Origin: Clostridia bacterium UC5.1-1D10
GTDB lineage: Bacteria > Bacillota > Clostridia > Lachnospirales > Anaerotignaceae
Assembly (NCBI GenBank): GCA_001304995.1
Contig: BBZU01000009.1
Span: 51,259-115,258, forward strand
Reading direction: 5' to 3'
Length of the DNA: 64,000 bases
Shown here: positions 27,340 to 36,330 of the stretch, piece after piece
Layout of the letters: every line of letters begins with the position of its first letter
How positions within the stretch are numbered: the stretch's first letter is position 1
Notes under the pieces: generated by a model
Databases searched by the model: none
Told to the model about the DNA's origin: nothing
What the model saw: only the letters and a program-made list of their open reading frames with translations
Translations under genes and position numbers: made by a program

Positions 27340-27577
27340 ACCGACCGAGTACCCGGAAAATGCCCTTGTTCCCTATCCCGTTATTTTGGCGGCGAGCAAA
27401 GGCGACCCGGACGCAATGAAGATTGTATTGCAGCATTTCAGCGGCTACATAGCAAGTCTTTCCATGCGGAAGCTCTATGATGAGCGAGGAAATGTTTATT
27501 TTGGAGTAGACGAAGAAATACGCGAAAGGTTGCAAGCAAAACTAATGAGGGCAATCCTCACATTTAGGGCTGAATAA
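27320..27577 (+). CDS. Helix-turn-helix protein of conjugative transposons (Tn916 Orf8-like, HTH_16)
   Basis: The 85-residue protein reads LVPYPVILAASKGDPDAMKIVLQHFSGYI..RERLQAKLMRAIL, the pattern of the conjugative-transposon HTH domain. It always travels with the sigma-like gene, as here with an overlapping start. Confidence 0.8.
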   Translation: MNGLNGKPTEYPENALVPYPVILAASKGDPDAMKIVLQHFSGYIASLSMRKLYDERGNVYFGVDEEIRERLQAKLMRAILTFRAE

Positions 27578-27732
27578 ACCAACAAGGTATTGGAACGCTT
27601 CCCCCTTTTCCGTTCCATATCGCAGAACAGCCCTCTGCTCTTTGACAAAGAAAGCGGTGCAATAGAACGGCGACGCAGTATAAGGCAAATCAGATACATT
27701 CGATGTATGGGGAGCCGTTGGGCTGATACGCC

Positions 27733-27846
27733 ATGACCGAAAGGAGGGACAAAACGAGCGAAAACTATCAGCGTTCCAAAGCAGATTTAGCAACTCTGTC
27801 GCCACAATCCATATATCGGTATAATGATACTCCTTTACCGCCGTAG
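27733..27846 (+). CDS. Possible small protein between orf8-like and xis; start codon may be damaged
   Basis: The frame SENYQRSKADLATLSP..YNDTPLPP ends at a TAG (27844-27846). AAAGGAGG at 27740-27747 is followed at normal spacing by ACG (27754-27756), where an ATG would be expected. The ATG at 27733 lies before the ribosome site and would need its own. This is either a small gene with a mutated start or chance. The remainder of 27578-27992 is a leader-like region with no other gene that I can support. Confidence 0.3.
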   Translation: MTERRDKTSENYQRSKADLATLSPQSIYRYNDTPLPP

Positions 27847-27992
27847 TCCGAGCGTTAGAAGCGTCGCAGACAACGGGTAGAGCTGCATGAGAACCATGCG
27901 GAAGTGAAATTCTTGTGAGGTTTGCTAAAACCGTCTGATGAGCCTTTATAATTTTACAATAGTTTTATAGTTCAAGAAAGGGGAGAGAATAA

Positions 27993-28199
27993 ATGAATAA
28001 TGAAACACAGGTACAGATACAAAATAAGTTTTGTTTAACGATTGATGAAGCAGTAATTTATTTTAATATTGGAGAAAAGAAATTAAGAAAACTTGTTTCA
28101 GATAATTTGGACTCCGGTTTTATTATTCAAAATGGAGTGAAGTTTCTTATCAAAAGGAAACGATTTGAAGATTTTCTGAATGACCTGACAGCAATTTAA
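27993..28199 (+). CDS. xis: Excisionase (Tn916 Xis-like)
   Basis: The 68-residue protein has a winged-helix excisionase pattern (LTIDEAVIYFNIGEKKLRKLV..FLIKRKRFEDFL). It lies 150 bp upstream of the integrase gene. It is the directionality factor for excision with Int. Confidence 0.85.
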   Translation: MNNETQVQIQNKFCLTIDEAVIYFNIGEKKLRKLVSDNLDSGFIIQNGVKFLIKRKRFEDFLNDLTAI

Positions 28200-28350
28200 C
28201 AAATATAGGATAATCAGTAGCCATATCGGATAGGCTATATAGTCTTTCCGCTTTGAGTGCTGCTTGATAAAAGGATAGAAAAAGGGCTTTGCTTATGATA
28301 TAATTTAATATATCGTGGCGAGGCTCTTTTTGTACGAAAGGAGCATAGAC

Positions 28351-29550
28351 ATGAGCGGAAAAAGACGAGATAGCAAAAATCGTATTCTTCGCAATGGAGA
28401 GAGCCAACGCCGGGACGGACGATATGCGTTTAAATATATTGATACAACAGGTAAACCGCAGTTTGTTTATAGTTGGAAATTAGAAAAGACAGATAAGACA
28501 CCACAGGGAAAGCGCGACGACCTTTCATTAAGGGAAAAGGAAAAGCAGATAATGAAAGCGATTGATGATGAAATCGTCCCGCGTGGTGGGGAAATGACCG
28601 TTTTAGAACTGGTAAAGAAATATCTTTTACAAAAAACGGGAGTACGGCATAACACAGAAGCAAATTACAATTTTGTTCTCAATATTATTAAGAAAGAGGA
28701 CTTTGGTAAAAAGCGGATAGATAAAGTGAAACTGTCCGACGCAAAATGTTGGCTGATAAAGTTACAGCAGGACGGGCGCGGGTATAGCTCTATTCATTCT
28801 ATCAGAGGTGTTGTAAGACCAGCTTTTCAAATGGCGGTAGATGATGATTTGATACGCAAAAATCCGTTTGAATTTCAGCTTGCTACGGTTGTTGTAAACG
28901 ACAGCGTAACAAGAGAAGCAATTACAAGAAAGCAAGAACGAACATTTCTTGAATTTGTGGCAAATGATAAGCACTTTTGCAGATATTATGAGGGGATTTT
29001 TATCTTATTCAAAACAGGGCTTCGTATTTCAGAGTTTGTGGGATTGACATTATCAGATTTGGATATGCAGAATAGAAAAATTAGTGTCAATCATCAGTTA
29101 CAAAGAAAACGGAATATGGAGTATGTAATTGAAGATACAAAGACTTCTTGTGGCACAAGAGAAATCCCTATGACAGATGAAGTTTATAAGTGCTTTCAAC
29201 GTATTATTTCCAGTAGAAAGAAACCGAGGGTTGAACCTATTGTAGGAGGTAAATGTGGCTTCTTATATTTGGATAAAAACGATATGCCTATGGTAGCCTT
29301 GCACTGGGAAAAATACTTTCAGCATATTTGCGAGAAGTATAATAGTATTTATAGAGTGCAAATGCCAAAGGTTACGCCACACGTTTGCCGTCACACTTTT
29401 TGTTCTAATATGGCTAAAAGCGGCATGAACCCTAAAACTTTACAGTACCTCATGGGACATTCTGATATTAGCGTCACGTTAAATACTTATACACATATAG
29501 GCTATGACGACGCGAAAGAGGAACTGAAACGGGTAGTAAATGGCGAGTAG
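28351..29550 (+). CDS. int: Tyrosine integrase (Tn916 Int family)
   Basis: The protein has 399 residues from the ATG 28351 after GAAAGGAG. It has an N-terminal arm-binding domain (about 1-70), a core-binding domain, and catalytic Arg in TGLRISEF (near 223), HVCRHTF (near 344-347), GHSDI and the Tyr in NTYTH (near 379). All catalytic residues are present. Two arm-type octamers overlap or touch its 3' end. It integrates the element into the phosphatase gene. Confidence 0.92.
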   Translation: MSGKRRDSKNRILRNGESQRRDGRYAFKYIDTTGKPQFVYSWKLEKTDKTPQGKRDDLSLREKEKQIMKAIDDEIVPRGGEMTVLELVKKYLLQKTGVRHNTEANYNFVLNIIKKEDFGKKRIDKVKLSDAKCWLIKLQQDGRGYSSIHSIRGVVRPAFQMAVDDDLIRKNPFEFQLATVVVNDSVTREAITRKQERTFLEFVANDKHFCRYYEGIFILFKTGLRISEFVGLTLSDLDMQNRKISVNHQLQRKRNMEYVIEDTKTSCGTREIPMTDEVYKCFQRIISSRKKPRVEPIVGGKCGFLYLDKNDMPMVALHWEKYFQHICEKYNSIYRVQMPKVTPHVCRHTFCSNMAKSGMNPKTLQYLMGHSDISVTLNTYTHIGYDDAKEELKRVVNGE

Positions 29551-29593
29551 TAAAATGAGTATTCAGCCCTTAATTTACTACTTTTTGTACTAC
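29533..29593. promoter_or_regulatory. Right arm-type integrase sites
   Basis: GTAGTAAA (the reverse of TTTACTAC) occurs at 29533-29540 and 29547-29554. TTTACTAC occurs at 29574-29581, with a near match ending GTACTAC at 29593. With the two left sites this forms an arm-site set on both ends. Confidence 0.6.
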
Positions 29594-29713
29594 TTTTGAG
29601 GTAAAAGATGTGCTAATTTATGCTACGATATGCCACGAATGAGAGGAAACAGCAAGCGAAAGAAAATGCCGATACATCAAGGAAATACAGTAAATTCAAG
29701 GAGTTTTACATAG

Positions 29714-30172
29714 ATGATTAGAGTATTATTTATTTGCCACGGAAACATCTGCCGTTCCCCAATGGCAGAATTTTTATTCAAAGATATGGTTATGAAAAAA
29801 GGTCTGTCCCAACAGATTTCCATTGCTTCCGCTGCAACCAGCAGAGAGGAGATCGGAAATCCTGTTCACCGTGGTACTGTGCAGAAACTGGCGCAGTACG
29901 GCATTTCCACAAAGGGAAAATATGCCCGTCAGGTGACAAAACAGGATTACGAAGATTATGATTACATCATCTGCATGGAAAAATATAATCTGCGGGAGAT
30001 CAAACGGATTCTTCCCGCAGATCCGGAAGGAAAAATCTGTTGTCTGCTGGATTTTTCCGACCATCCCAGAGACATTGCGGATCCATGGTACACAGGGAAT
30101 TTTGATGTAACTTATGATGATATTTTAGAAGGCTGTGAAGGCCTCCTTACCCATCTGGAAAAAGAACTGTAA
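29714..30172 (+). CDS. Low-molecular-weight protein tyrosine phosphatase
   Basis: This 152-residue cytoplasmic enzyme removes phosphate from Tyr (or Arg) residues. The P-loop CHGNICRS (C-X5-R-S) is at residues 8-15 and the general acid Asp is in IADPWYTG near 125. The gene is intact, but its first ten codons, its ribosome site (AAGGAG) and any promoter now come from the integrated element. The original start is at 1033. Confidence 0.92.
   Translation: MIRVLFICHGNICRSPMAEFLFKDMVMKKGLSQQISIASAATSREEIGNPVHRGTVQKLAQYGISTKGKYARQVTKQDYEDYDYIICMEKYNLREIKRILPADPEGKICCLLDFSDHPRDIADPWYTGNFDVTYDDILEGCEGLLTHLEKEL
29723..29742. repeat. attR core of the integrative element
   Basis: GTATTATTTATTTGCCACGG matches attL at 1042-1061 at 18 of 20 positions. 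It forms codons 4-10 of the rebuilt phosphatase gene. Confidence 0.75.
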
Positions 30173-30180
30173 AAAAAGAA

Positions 30181-30216
30181 AACCGGAATTTCTGAAAAAA
30201 CAGAAACTTCCGGTTT
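30181..30216. terminator. Bidirectional terminator between the phosphatase and reductase genes
   Basis: AACCGGAA-TTTCTG and CAGAAA-C-TTCCGGTT form a stem with flanking A- and T-runs on both sides. It serves the two convergent genes. Confidence 0.85.
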
Positions 30217-30225
30217 TTTGTGGTC

Positions 30226-30840
30226 TTAACGAACAAAATTAGTCCAGATTTTTTCTTCTTTTTCCGGTGCGGGAACACCAGCCTGTTTCCCGGCTTCGAT
30301 ACATTTCAAAAGCCAAGCCATATTTTTGCCCAGAATCCGCATGGTCTGCATGCCTTCCAGATCCTGTTTGACTTCTTCGGGAGTATTGCCGTGAACCATG
30401 TTCCAGTAGCTGGATGTGACGATGGGCATGCCTTTGATGGCAAAGTATTTGTTGATTTCATCAAAAGTTGCCGTAGCGCCGGCGCGTCTGCAACTGATCA
30501 CAGCAGCCCCAACTTTTCCGCTGAAATCTCTGCCGTAAAAAGCTCTGTCAAGGAAAGAAATCAGAGCCCCGGCAGCGGAAGCGAAGTGAACGGGTGTGCC
30601 AAAGACAAAGCCGTCAGCATCTTCAGCTTTTTCCAGGAATTCGTTAACACAGTCATTGCGGAAGCAACGATCTGTTTTTTTACAGTAGCCACAGTCAATA
30701 CATCCGGCAACGGGGTCATTGCCCAGCCAGAAGGTTTCGGTTTCTACGCCGTCTTGTTCCAAAGCGTCTGCGACTTCACGCAGTGCTGTATATGTGCAGC
30801 CTTCTTTGTGTGGGCCGCCGTTTACCAGTATTACTTTCAT
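30226..30840 (-). CDS. Flavodoxin-fold NAD(P)H-dependent FMN reductase
   Basis: The 204-residue protein has an N-terminal phosphate loop VNGGPHKEGCTY and the FMN contact FGTPVHFASAAG, the NADPH-dependent FMN reductase pattern. CIDCGYCKKTDRC near residue 45 is the Cys-rich stretch usual in clostridial members. The exact substrate is unknown. It is a single gene with a GGAGG site. Confidence 0.85.
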   Translation of the reverse strand: MKVILVNGGPHKEGCTYTALREVADALEQDGVETETFWLGNDPVAGCIDCGYCKKTDRCFRNDCVNEFLEKAEDADGFVFGTPVHFASAAGALISFLDRAFYGRDFSGKVGAAVISCRRAGATATFDEINKYFAIKGMPIVTSSYWNMVHGNTPEEVKQDLEGMQTMRILGKNMAWLLKCIEAGKQAGVPAPEKEEKIWTNFVR

Positions 30841-30932
30841 GGGAAATCCCTCCTTATTGTGCTTTGCATGTTTCTTATTATAGCACGATTTTACGGGAAC
30901 ACAATAAGTTCCATGAAAGGGGAAAATGCAGT

Positions 30933-31850
<918 letters not shown>

Positions 31851-31958
31851 TTTGTCAGTTATACTATCCTATTCAGAAAACAGAAGCTAGTGCCAGATTT
31901 ATTTGAAATTTCAAAAAGCTGAGAAAGCCAATTTCCTTTAAGAAAACATACCAGATAA

Positions 31959-31997
31959 AAAAGCTGGAATCCTTTGCAGTGTAAGGAATCCAGCTTT
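31959..31997. terminator. Bidirectional terminator
   Basis: AAGCTGGAATCCTT and AAGGAATCCAGCTT form a perfect 14-bp stem with an 8-nt loop. T-rich tracts follow on both strands. On the minus strand it ends the TIGR00300 gene. Confidence 0.8.
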
Positions 31998-32041
31998 CTT
32001 CGTTTTCTTATGAATAACAGGGTGTGTTTTGCCGCAAATAT

Positions 32042-33130
32042 TTATAATCCCAAAGCTTTGGCGGTGGTGCAGATAAAGTCCTGTACATTGGTGACGATGC
32101 CTCTTGCGGACAGACTACCTCTGTCGGCCAGTTTATTGACGGCAAATTCAGAAATATCCACGCAGTAGAAATAAATTTGCCGCACAGTACCATCTGCCAT
32201 GACACGGTAAGAGGGCGTCATATTTCCTGTGGCAATGGTATGGAGCATGGTTGCCATGCAAATAACAGTGGTAGCGTTGCGGATCTGGTCACGCATGGCG
32301 TTCTGGGCTTCATATACATTGCCGAAAACTGGCGGCAAGGGGCCGTCGTCTCGAATAGAGCCTGCCAGGACATAAGGCACATGATATTTTTCGCAATTGT
32401 AAATGATGCCGTTATCGATGTGCTCTTTTTCCAGAAAAGCGGGAATACTTCCGTGGAAACGTACCCGATTGATGGTGTCCAGATGATTGTAATGGCCGTT
32501 GGGCTGATTTTTCTGGGTGTAGATGTTCTGTCCCAGTGCGGTGTTTAAGTATGCTCCTTCCAAGTCATGAGTGGCAAGGGCATTGCCTGCCATGAGGGCG
32601 TGAACGTATCCCCCTGCAATCATTTTGGAAAAAGCGTCCCTTGCGTCTTTGTCAAAAGTGAAAGCGGGCCCCAGCACCCAGACGATTTTTCCATGGTCAC
32701 GGTCGTGACGCAGGATTTCGTACAGTTCATTATAATCTTTGGAAAAGGCTGTTTCCCGGGAACGTCCCTGGCGGAAAGCGAAAACTTCCTGCAATTCCGC
32801 TTCTTCAGAAAAGCCGTTGGCGTGGACATAAATGCCATCAGAGCCATCTTCAGTACGTCCAACGGCAATGAGATCGCCTTTTTTCAGCAAACGGAATTCC
32901 CGTACAATGATTTTTCCGTTTTCATAAACAGCCACACAGTCCATGCGGCTTTCTTCTGCCAGCAGCCATGTGCCGTTAACTTTGAAGTATTCCGGGAAAA
33001 TGCTCATGGCGTGATACTGTTCCGGTGCCACACCGTCAAAGGGAGCAGGCTGGAAACAGACATCCGGCGCGTCAGCCAGAAAAGGCTGTGTGAAATTTGG
33101 CGGTGTATAGGGGCGCAGTGAAAAACTCAT
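32042..33130 (-). CDS. TIGR00300/LOR-SDH-type enzyme, probable ornithine cyclodeaminase relative
   Basis: The 362-residue protein has an N-terminal beta-rich part, then a nucleotide-binding half containing VLGPAFTFDKDARDAFSKMI and AGNALATHDLEGAYL. These are signatures of the TIGR00300 family (LOR/SDH domain; related to the AgrE ornithine cyclodeaminase module). It probably binds NAD and acts on an amino acid. It precedes GNAT and nitrilase genes on the same strand with short gaps, so a small amino-acid salvage operon is plausible. Confidence 0.68.
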   Translation of the reverse strand: MSFSLRPYTPPNFTQPFLADAPDVCFQPAPFDGVAPEQYHAMSIFPEYFKVNGTWLLAEESRMDCVAVYENGKIIVREFRLLKKGDLIAVGRTEDGSDGIYVHANGFSEEAELQEVFAFRQGRSRETAFSKDYNELYEILRHDRDHGKIVWVLGPAFTFDKDARDAFSKMIAGGYVHALMAGNALATHDLEGAYLNTALGQNIYTQKNQPNGHYNHLDTINRVRFHGSIPAFLEKEHIDNGIIYNCEKYHVPYVLAGSIRDDGPLPPVFGNVYEAQNAMRDQIRNATTVICMATMLHTIATGNMTPSYRVMADGTVRQIYFYCVDISEFAVNKLADRGSLSARGIVTNVQDFICTTAKALGL

Positions 33131-33142
33131 ATCAATTCTCCT

Positions 33143-33646
33143 TTATATAGATTTTGAACGATGGATGGAAAAAAGCAGATAAGATTTGCCCATGCGGTCT
33201 AATGTTTCTTCTTCCTGTCCCATGCCGATGGCTTTGGCAACAGAAAGAGAGGGATAATTATCGGAAGCAATGACAGCATAGACAACAGGTTCCTTGCGAA
33301 CAGAAAAAGCAAACTGCGCGCAGGCGGCAGCAGCTTCTTTGGCATAACCATTTTTCCGTTGGGAAGGTATGAGGCCGTAGCCGATTTCCCAGAGCATCCG
33401 TCTGCCAAAACGCTGGAAAGTCAGACCAGCCTGTCCAATGAGGACATCGTTATCTTTTCGGCAGATACCCCAGATGCCAAAGTTTTGCTGGTATCGCTGT
33501 TGTTGTCTGGCGAGCCAGTTTTGTAACTCTGCTTGAGAAAACTGGCGCTCATAAAAATTTCGCTGCCCGTTCATCATTTCCAGCAGCTGGGGCAGGTCTG
33601 CTTCTGTCAATTCTCGCAGATACAGGCGAGGTGTTTCCCAAATCAT
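33143..33646 (-). CDS. GNAT acetyltransferase, RimJ/RimL-like
   Basis: The 167-residue protein begins MIWETPRLYLRELTEADL. The acetyl-CoA loop region is IPSQRKNGYAKEAAAACAQFAF and the C-terminus contains SLSVAKAIGMGQ. This is the Acetyltransf_3 pattern. The ATG overlaps the stop of the nitrilase gene by ATGA. Confidence 0.8.
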   Translation of the reverse strand: MIWETPRLYLRELTEADLPQLLEMMNGQRNFYERQFSQAELQNWLARQQQRYQQNFGIWGICRKDNDVLIGQAGLTFQRFGRRMLWEIGYGLIPSQRKNGYAKEAAAACAQFAFSVRKEPVVYAVIASDNYPSLSVAKAIGMGQEEETLDRMGKSYLLFSIHRSKSI

Positions 33647-34440
33647 GCTTTTGTTTCCTCAAAAAAGCGGCTGTAAAGGTCTTCTTTTCGGTCTTCTTTC
33701 AGGGGGAATTCTGCCCGATATGCTTCAGCATCTTTGGGATCGATTTCCACCACAGCTAATTCATTTCCTCCTGTCAGGTGAGCTAAGATTTCCCCTGTGG
33801 GAGAGACGAGCATACTGTCGCCGCTGTAAGTGAGGGTGCGGTCTTTGCCGCTGCGGTTGACACCCACGATGAAGCTTTGATTTTCAATGGCACGTGCCTG
33901 AAGGAGTGTTTTCCAGTGACCCACACGGGCAACGGGCCGGTTTGCAATGACGGTCATAACAAGGCTCTTTTTGGAAGCAGCCTGAAAGATTTCCGGGAAC
34001 CGCAGGTCATAACATACAAAAGGGGACAGAGGTACGCCGTCCACCTGACAGAATGCCAGTTTATCGCCGCCGCTGTAATACTTGGCTTCCGCACCGTAAG
34101 AGAAAGGATGAATTTTGACATAATCTGTCAAAATTTGACCGTTTTTGTCCATGACGATGCTGTGATTCCGTGCCGTTCCATCTTCTAAAAAGATTACGCC
34201 GAAAACAACAGCCATCTGGAATTTTTTTGCCACATCCTGAAAGAAAGTGATGGTCATACTGTTTTCCTTTAATTCTCCGTAGGTAGCAGGGGACATGGTG
34301 AAGCCTGTCAGTGTCATTTCCGGAAAGACAATGAGGTCAGCCTCTTTTGCCGCGGCTTTTTCCATGAGTTCCACGCAGGTTTTCATGGCAAAACCCTTGT
34401 CCTCAAAACCCATATCCAGCTGTGCCAATGCGATTTTCAT
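33643..34440 (-). CDS. Carbon-nitrogen hydrolase (nitrilase superfamily)
   Basis: The protein has about 265 residues from the ATG 34440, which fits the AAAGGAGG site better than the upstream TTG. The triad is visible: Glu in VFPEMTLTG (near 44), Lys in YVKIHPFSYG (near 110) and Cys in VCYDLRFPE (near 145). It resembles omega-amidase/YafV-like enzymes. The amide substrate is not clear. Confidence 0.85.
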   Translation of the reverse strand: MKIALAQLDMGFEDKGFAMKTCVELMEKAAAKEADLIVFPEMTLTGFTMSPATYGELKENSMTITFFQDVAKKFQMAVVFGVIFLEDGTARNHSIVMDKNGQILTDYVKIHPFSYGAEAKYYSGGDKLAFCQVDGVPLSPFVCYDLRFPEIFQAASKKSLVMTVIANRPVARVGHWKTLLQARAIENQSFIVGVNRSGKDRTLTYSGDSMLVSPTGEILAHLTGGNELAVVEIDPKDAEAYRAEFPLKEDRKEDLYSRFFEETKA

Positions 34441-34458
34441 ATACAAAAACCTCCTTTA

Positions 34459-34794
34459 TTATTCCCAGTTTTTCCATACGTCCGGGCAGTAACCCAATGT
34501 GAATTCCTTTCCATTGCGGACGATGGGTGTCCGGAAAAGGGCAGGATTTTCAAAGAGGGTGCCTTCCCGTTTTTTCTCGTCAATATAATCCATATATAAA
34601 TCTTTGTATGCCTTCGCTTTGCGGTCGATCATGTCTTCCACGTCGATGCACCGCTTTGCGGATTCAAATACGCTTTTGCTCATGCCGAAACGGTGGATGT
34701 CAATGGACTGAAAAGGGATTTTCCGTTCCTTGAAATATCGTTCCGCTTTTTTGGTGTCGAAACATTTTTTTGCACCGTAAATTTGAATATTCAT
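34459..34794 (-). CDS. ArsC/Spx-family thioredoxin-fold protein
   Basis: The protein has 111 residues from the ATG 34794. MNIQIYGAKKCFDTKKAERY has the single-Cys ArsC-like site, and RTPIVRNGKEFTLGY is the conserved loop. It is an arsenate-reductase-like redox protein of unknown substrate. The ribosome site is AAAGGAG. It is followed by the nitrilase gene 18 bp on. Confidence 0.8.
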   Translation of the reverse strand: MNIQIYGAKKCFDTKKAERYFKERKIPFQSIDIHRFGMSKSVFESAKRCIDVEDMIDRKAKAYKDLYMDYIDEKKREGTLFENPALFRTPIVRNGKEFTLGYCPDVWKNWE

Positions 34795-34810
34795 ATAAAA
34801 CTCCTTTCCT

Positions 34811-34925
34811 AGGGGCATCTTCGTGAAAAATATTGCGAGAAATATTTTTCTGAAGATAGCCGTTGCAGCTCCTTTTCAGAAAGAAAAAATAAAGGGTAAG
34901 CTGCTTTGGGGTTTGCTGATTTTAT
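34811..34925. repeat. Structured dispersed repeat, copy A (short form)
   Basis: It contains GGGGCATCTTC, a hairpin GAAAAATATT/AATATTTTTC, then GAAGATAGCCGTTGCAGCTCC and later AAGCTGCTTTGGGGTTT. The order and flanking motifs match copy B at 36101-36308, with shorter arms. It lies between the divergent ArsC-like and exoA genes. Confidence 0.6.
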
Positions 34926-35008
34926 TTTACTCCATTGGTGCAAAAGACACAAGACAAGGGGGAAGGATTATGGTATACTTTGAAAAACAGGAAAAGGAGC
35001 GGATTGAG

Positions 35009-35764
35009 ATGAAAATGATTTCATGGAACGTCAATGGTCTGCGGGCAGCCGTAGGCAAAGGCTTTTTGGATTATTTCAAAGAAGCGGACGCAGACATTTT
35101 TTCCATACAGGAAACAAAATTGCAGGAAGGACAGATTGACCTGCCCACAGAAGGCTATCATCAGTACTGGAACTATGCGGAAAAGAAAGGCTATTCCGGT
35201 GTGGCGGTATTCACCAAACAGGAACCCATTTCTGTTTCTTACGGTTTGGGCATTGAGGAGCATGACAAAGAGGGGCGTGTTATTACACTGGAGTTTGAGA
35301 ATTTCTATCATGTGACCGTTTATACACCCAATTCCCAGCAGGAAAATGCCCGTCTGGATTACCGCATGACTTGGGACGATGCTTTCCGGGCATACTTACA
35401 GGAATTGGACAAAACAAAACCTGTCATCGTCTGCGGCGACCTGAATGTGGCACATACAGAAATTGACCTGAAGAATCCTTCTACTAACCGCAGAAACGCA
35501 GGCTTTACAGACGAAGAAAGAGGTAAATTCACAGAACTGCTGGAAGCAGGCTTTGTGGATACTTTCCGTCATTTTTATCCTGATGTGACAGGGGCATATT
35601 CCTGGTGGAGCTATCGTTTCAACGCCAGAAAGAATAATGCTGGATGGCGTATTGATTATTATGTGGTTTCCGAGCGTCTGCGGGATGCATTGCAGGACGC
35701 AAAAATCCACAGTGACATTATGGGGTCTGACCATTGCCCTGTGGAATTGGATATTGCTTTGTAA
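35009..35764 (+). CDS. exoA: Exodeoxyribonuclease III / AP endonuclease
   Basis: The protein has 251 residues from the ATG 35009 after AAAAGGAG. The family motifs are present: [38 protein letters not shown] and [11 protein letters not shown]. It acts in base-excision repair at abasic sites. The size is normal. Confidence 0.93.
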   Translation: MKMISWNVNGLRAAVGKGFLDYFKEADADIFSIQETKLQEGQIDLPTEGYHQYWNYAEKKGYSGVAVFTKQEPISVSYGLGIEEHDKEGRVITLEFENFYHVTVYTPNSQQENARLDYRMTWDDAFRAYLQELDKTKPVIVCGDLNVAHTEIDLKNPSTNRRNAGFTDEERGKFTELLEAGFVDTFRHFYPDVTGAYSWWSYRFNARKNNAGWRIDYYVVSERLRDALQDAKIHSDIMGSDHCPVELDIAL

Positions 35765-35804
35765 GATCAAAAGAATCTTTCATTGGATATGGAGGTGCAT
35801 GGTT

Positions 35805-36078
35805 TATGTTGCATATTGGATGGAGACAAATCTATGAAGGGTATGATATGGTTCTGGTAGGAAAGATCAAGGAGGCACTGGAAGGAGAAAACATCGACTA
35901 TAAGGTGGAAGCAGATAATCCTGTACGGAGCAGAATGTCCAGAGATGTATTGTTTGGGGGAGATCCTATGGTACTCAATGGTGTTGGTGCAAGAGCAGTG
36001 ACACAATACAGCATTTATGTACGCAAAGATCAGGAAGAATATGCCATCCATGTGATACAGACCATGAAGCGGGATTGA
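35805..36078 (+). CDS. Small DUF2007-like protein
   Basis: The protein has about 90 residues from the ATG 35805, 10 nt after GGAGG. GYDMVLVGKIKEALEGENIDYKV at the start and YSIYVRKDQEEYAIHVIQ at the end form a small alpha/beta fold like DUF2007 'signal transducing' proteins. The start is uncertain because other ATGs lie nearby in other frames. It probably follows exoA in one transcript. Confidence 0.6.
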
Positions 36079-36100
36079 ACCTGGTTTTATGAAGAAAAAT

Positions 36101-36308
36101 AAGCCGAAACTTCTTTGGGGGCATCTTCATAAGAAAACAAAGAAAGCCAAAGTCCTTATGATTACAAAGGATTTTGGCTTTCTTATTTTGTTTCGAATTT
36201 TATTTGTTATGTTTTCTTATGAAGACAGCCGTCGCAATTCCCCTTAAGAAATCAAGGAAAGGAAAATCAATGTTTTCTTAAGGGGAAGTTGCTTTGAAGT
36301 TTCGGCTT
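36101..36308. repeat. Structured dispersed repeat, copy B: three-way junction
   Basis: The outer stem AAGCCGAAACTTC (36101-36113) pairs with GAAGTTTCGGCTT (36296-36308). Inside, TCTTCATAAGAAAAC (36124-36138) pairs with GTTTTCTTATGAAGA (36211-36225) and carries an inner AAGAAAGCCAAA/TTTGGCTTTCTT hairpin. CCCCTTAAGAAA (36240-36251) pairs with TTTCTTAAGGGG (36274-36285). The inner 100 bp recurs at 63899-64000. No gene is inside. It lies between two convergent genes. Confidence 0.8.
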
Positions 36309-36330
36309 TTGTTTTGTATTCGCTGTTTTT

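Larger units (their letters stand above)
1054..29742. mobile_element. Integrative conjugative element, about 28.7 kb, hybrid Tn1549-like/Tn916-like
   Basis: The element runs between two imperfect 20-bp direct repeats in a phosphatase gene. It carries a tyrosine recombinase and Xis at the right end, a complete-looking Gram-positive type IV secretion set (VirD4, VirB6-like, VirB4, PrgI, Maff2, CHAP hydrolase), relaxase and MobC, TopB and anti-restriction proteins. The transfer half resembles Tn1549/CTn elements, while Xis/Int and the sigma/HTH pair resemble Tn916. No van or other recognised resistance gene is present. The cargo is a low-GC membrane protein and a two-component system with a lipoprotein. 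The transfer operon is visibly GC-richer than the cargo and the flanking genes. Confidence 0.88.

Noticed and set aside
1054..29742. Integration at a tRNA gene
   Set aside because: No tRNA-like cloverleaf is seen at either junction. The duplicated bases are phosphatase codons.
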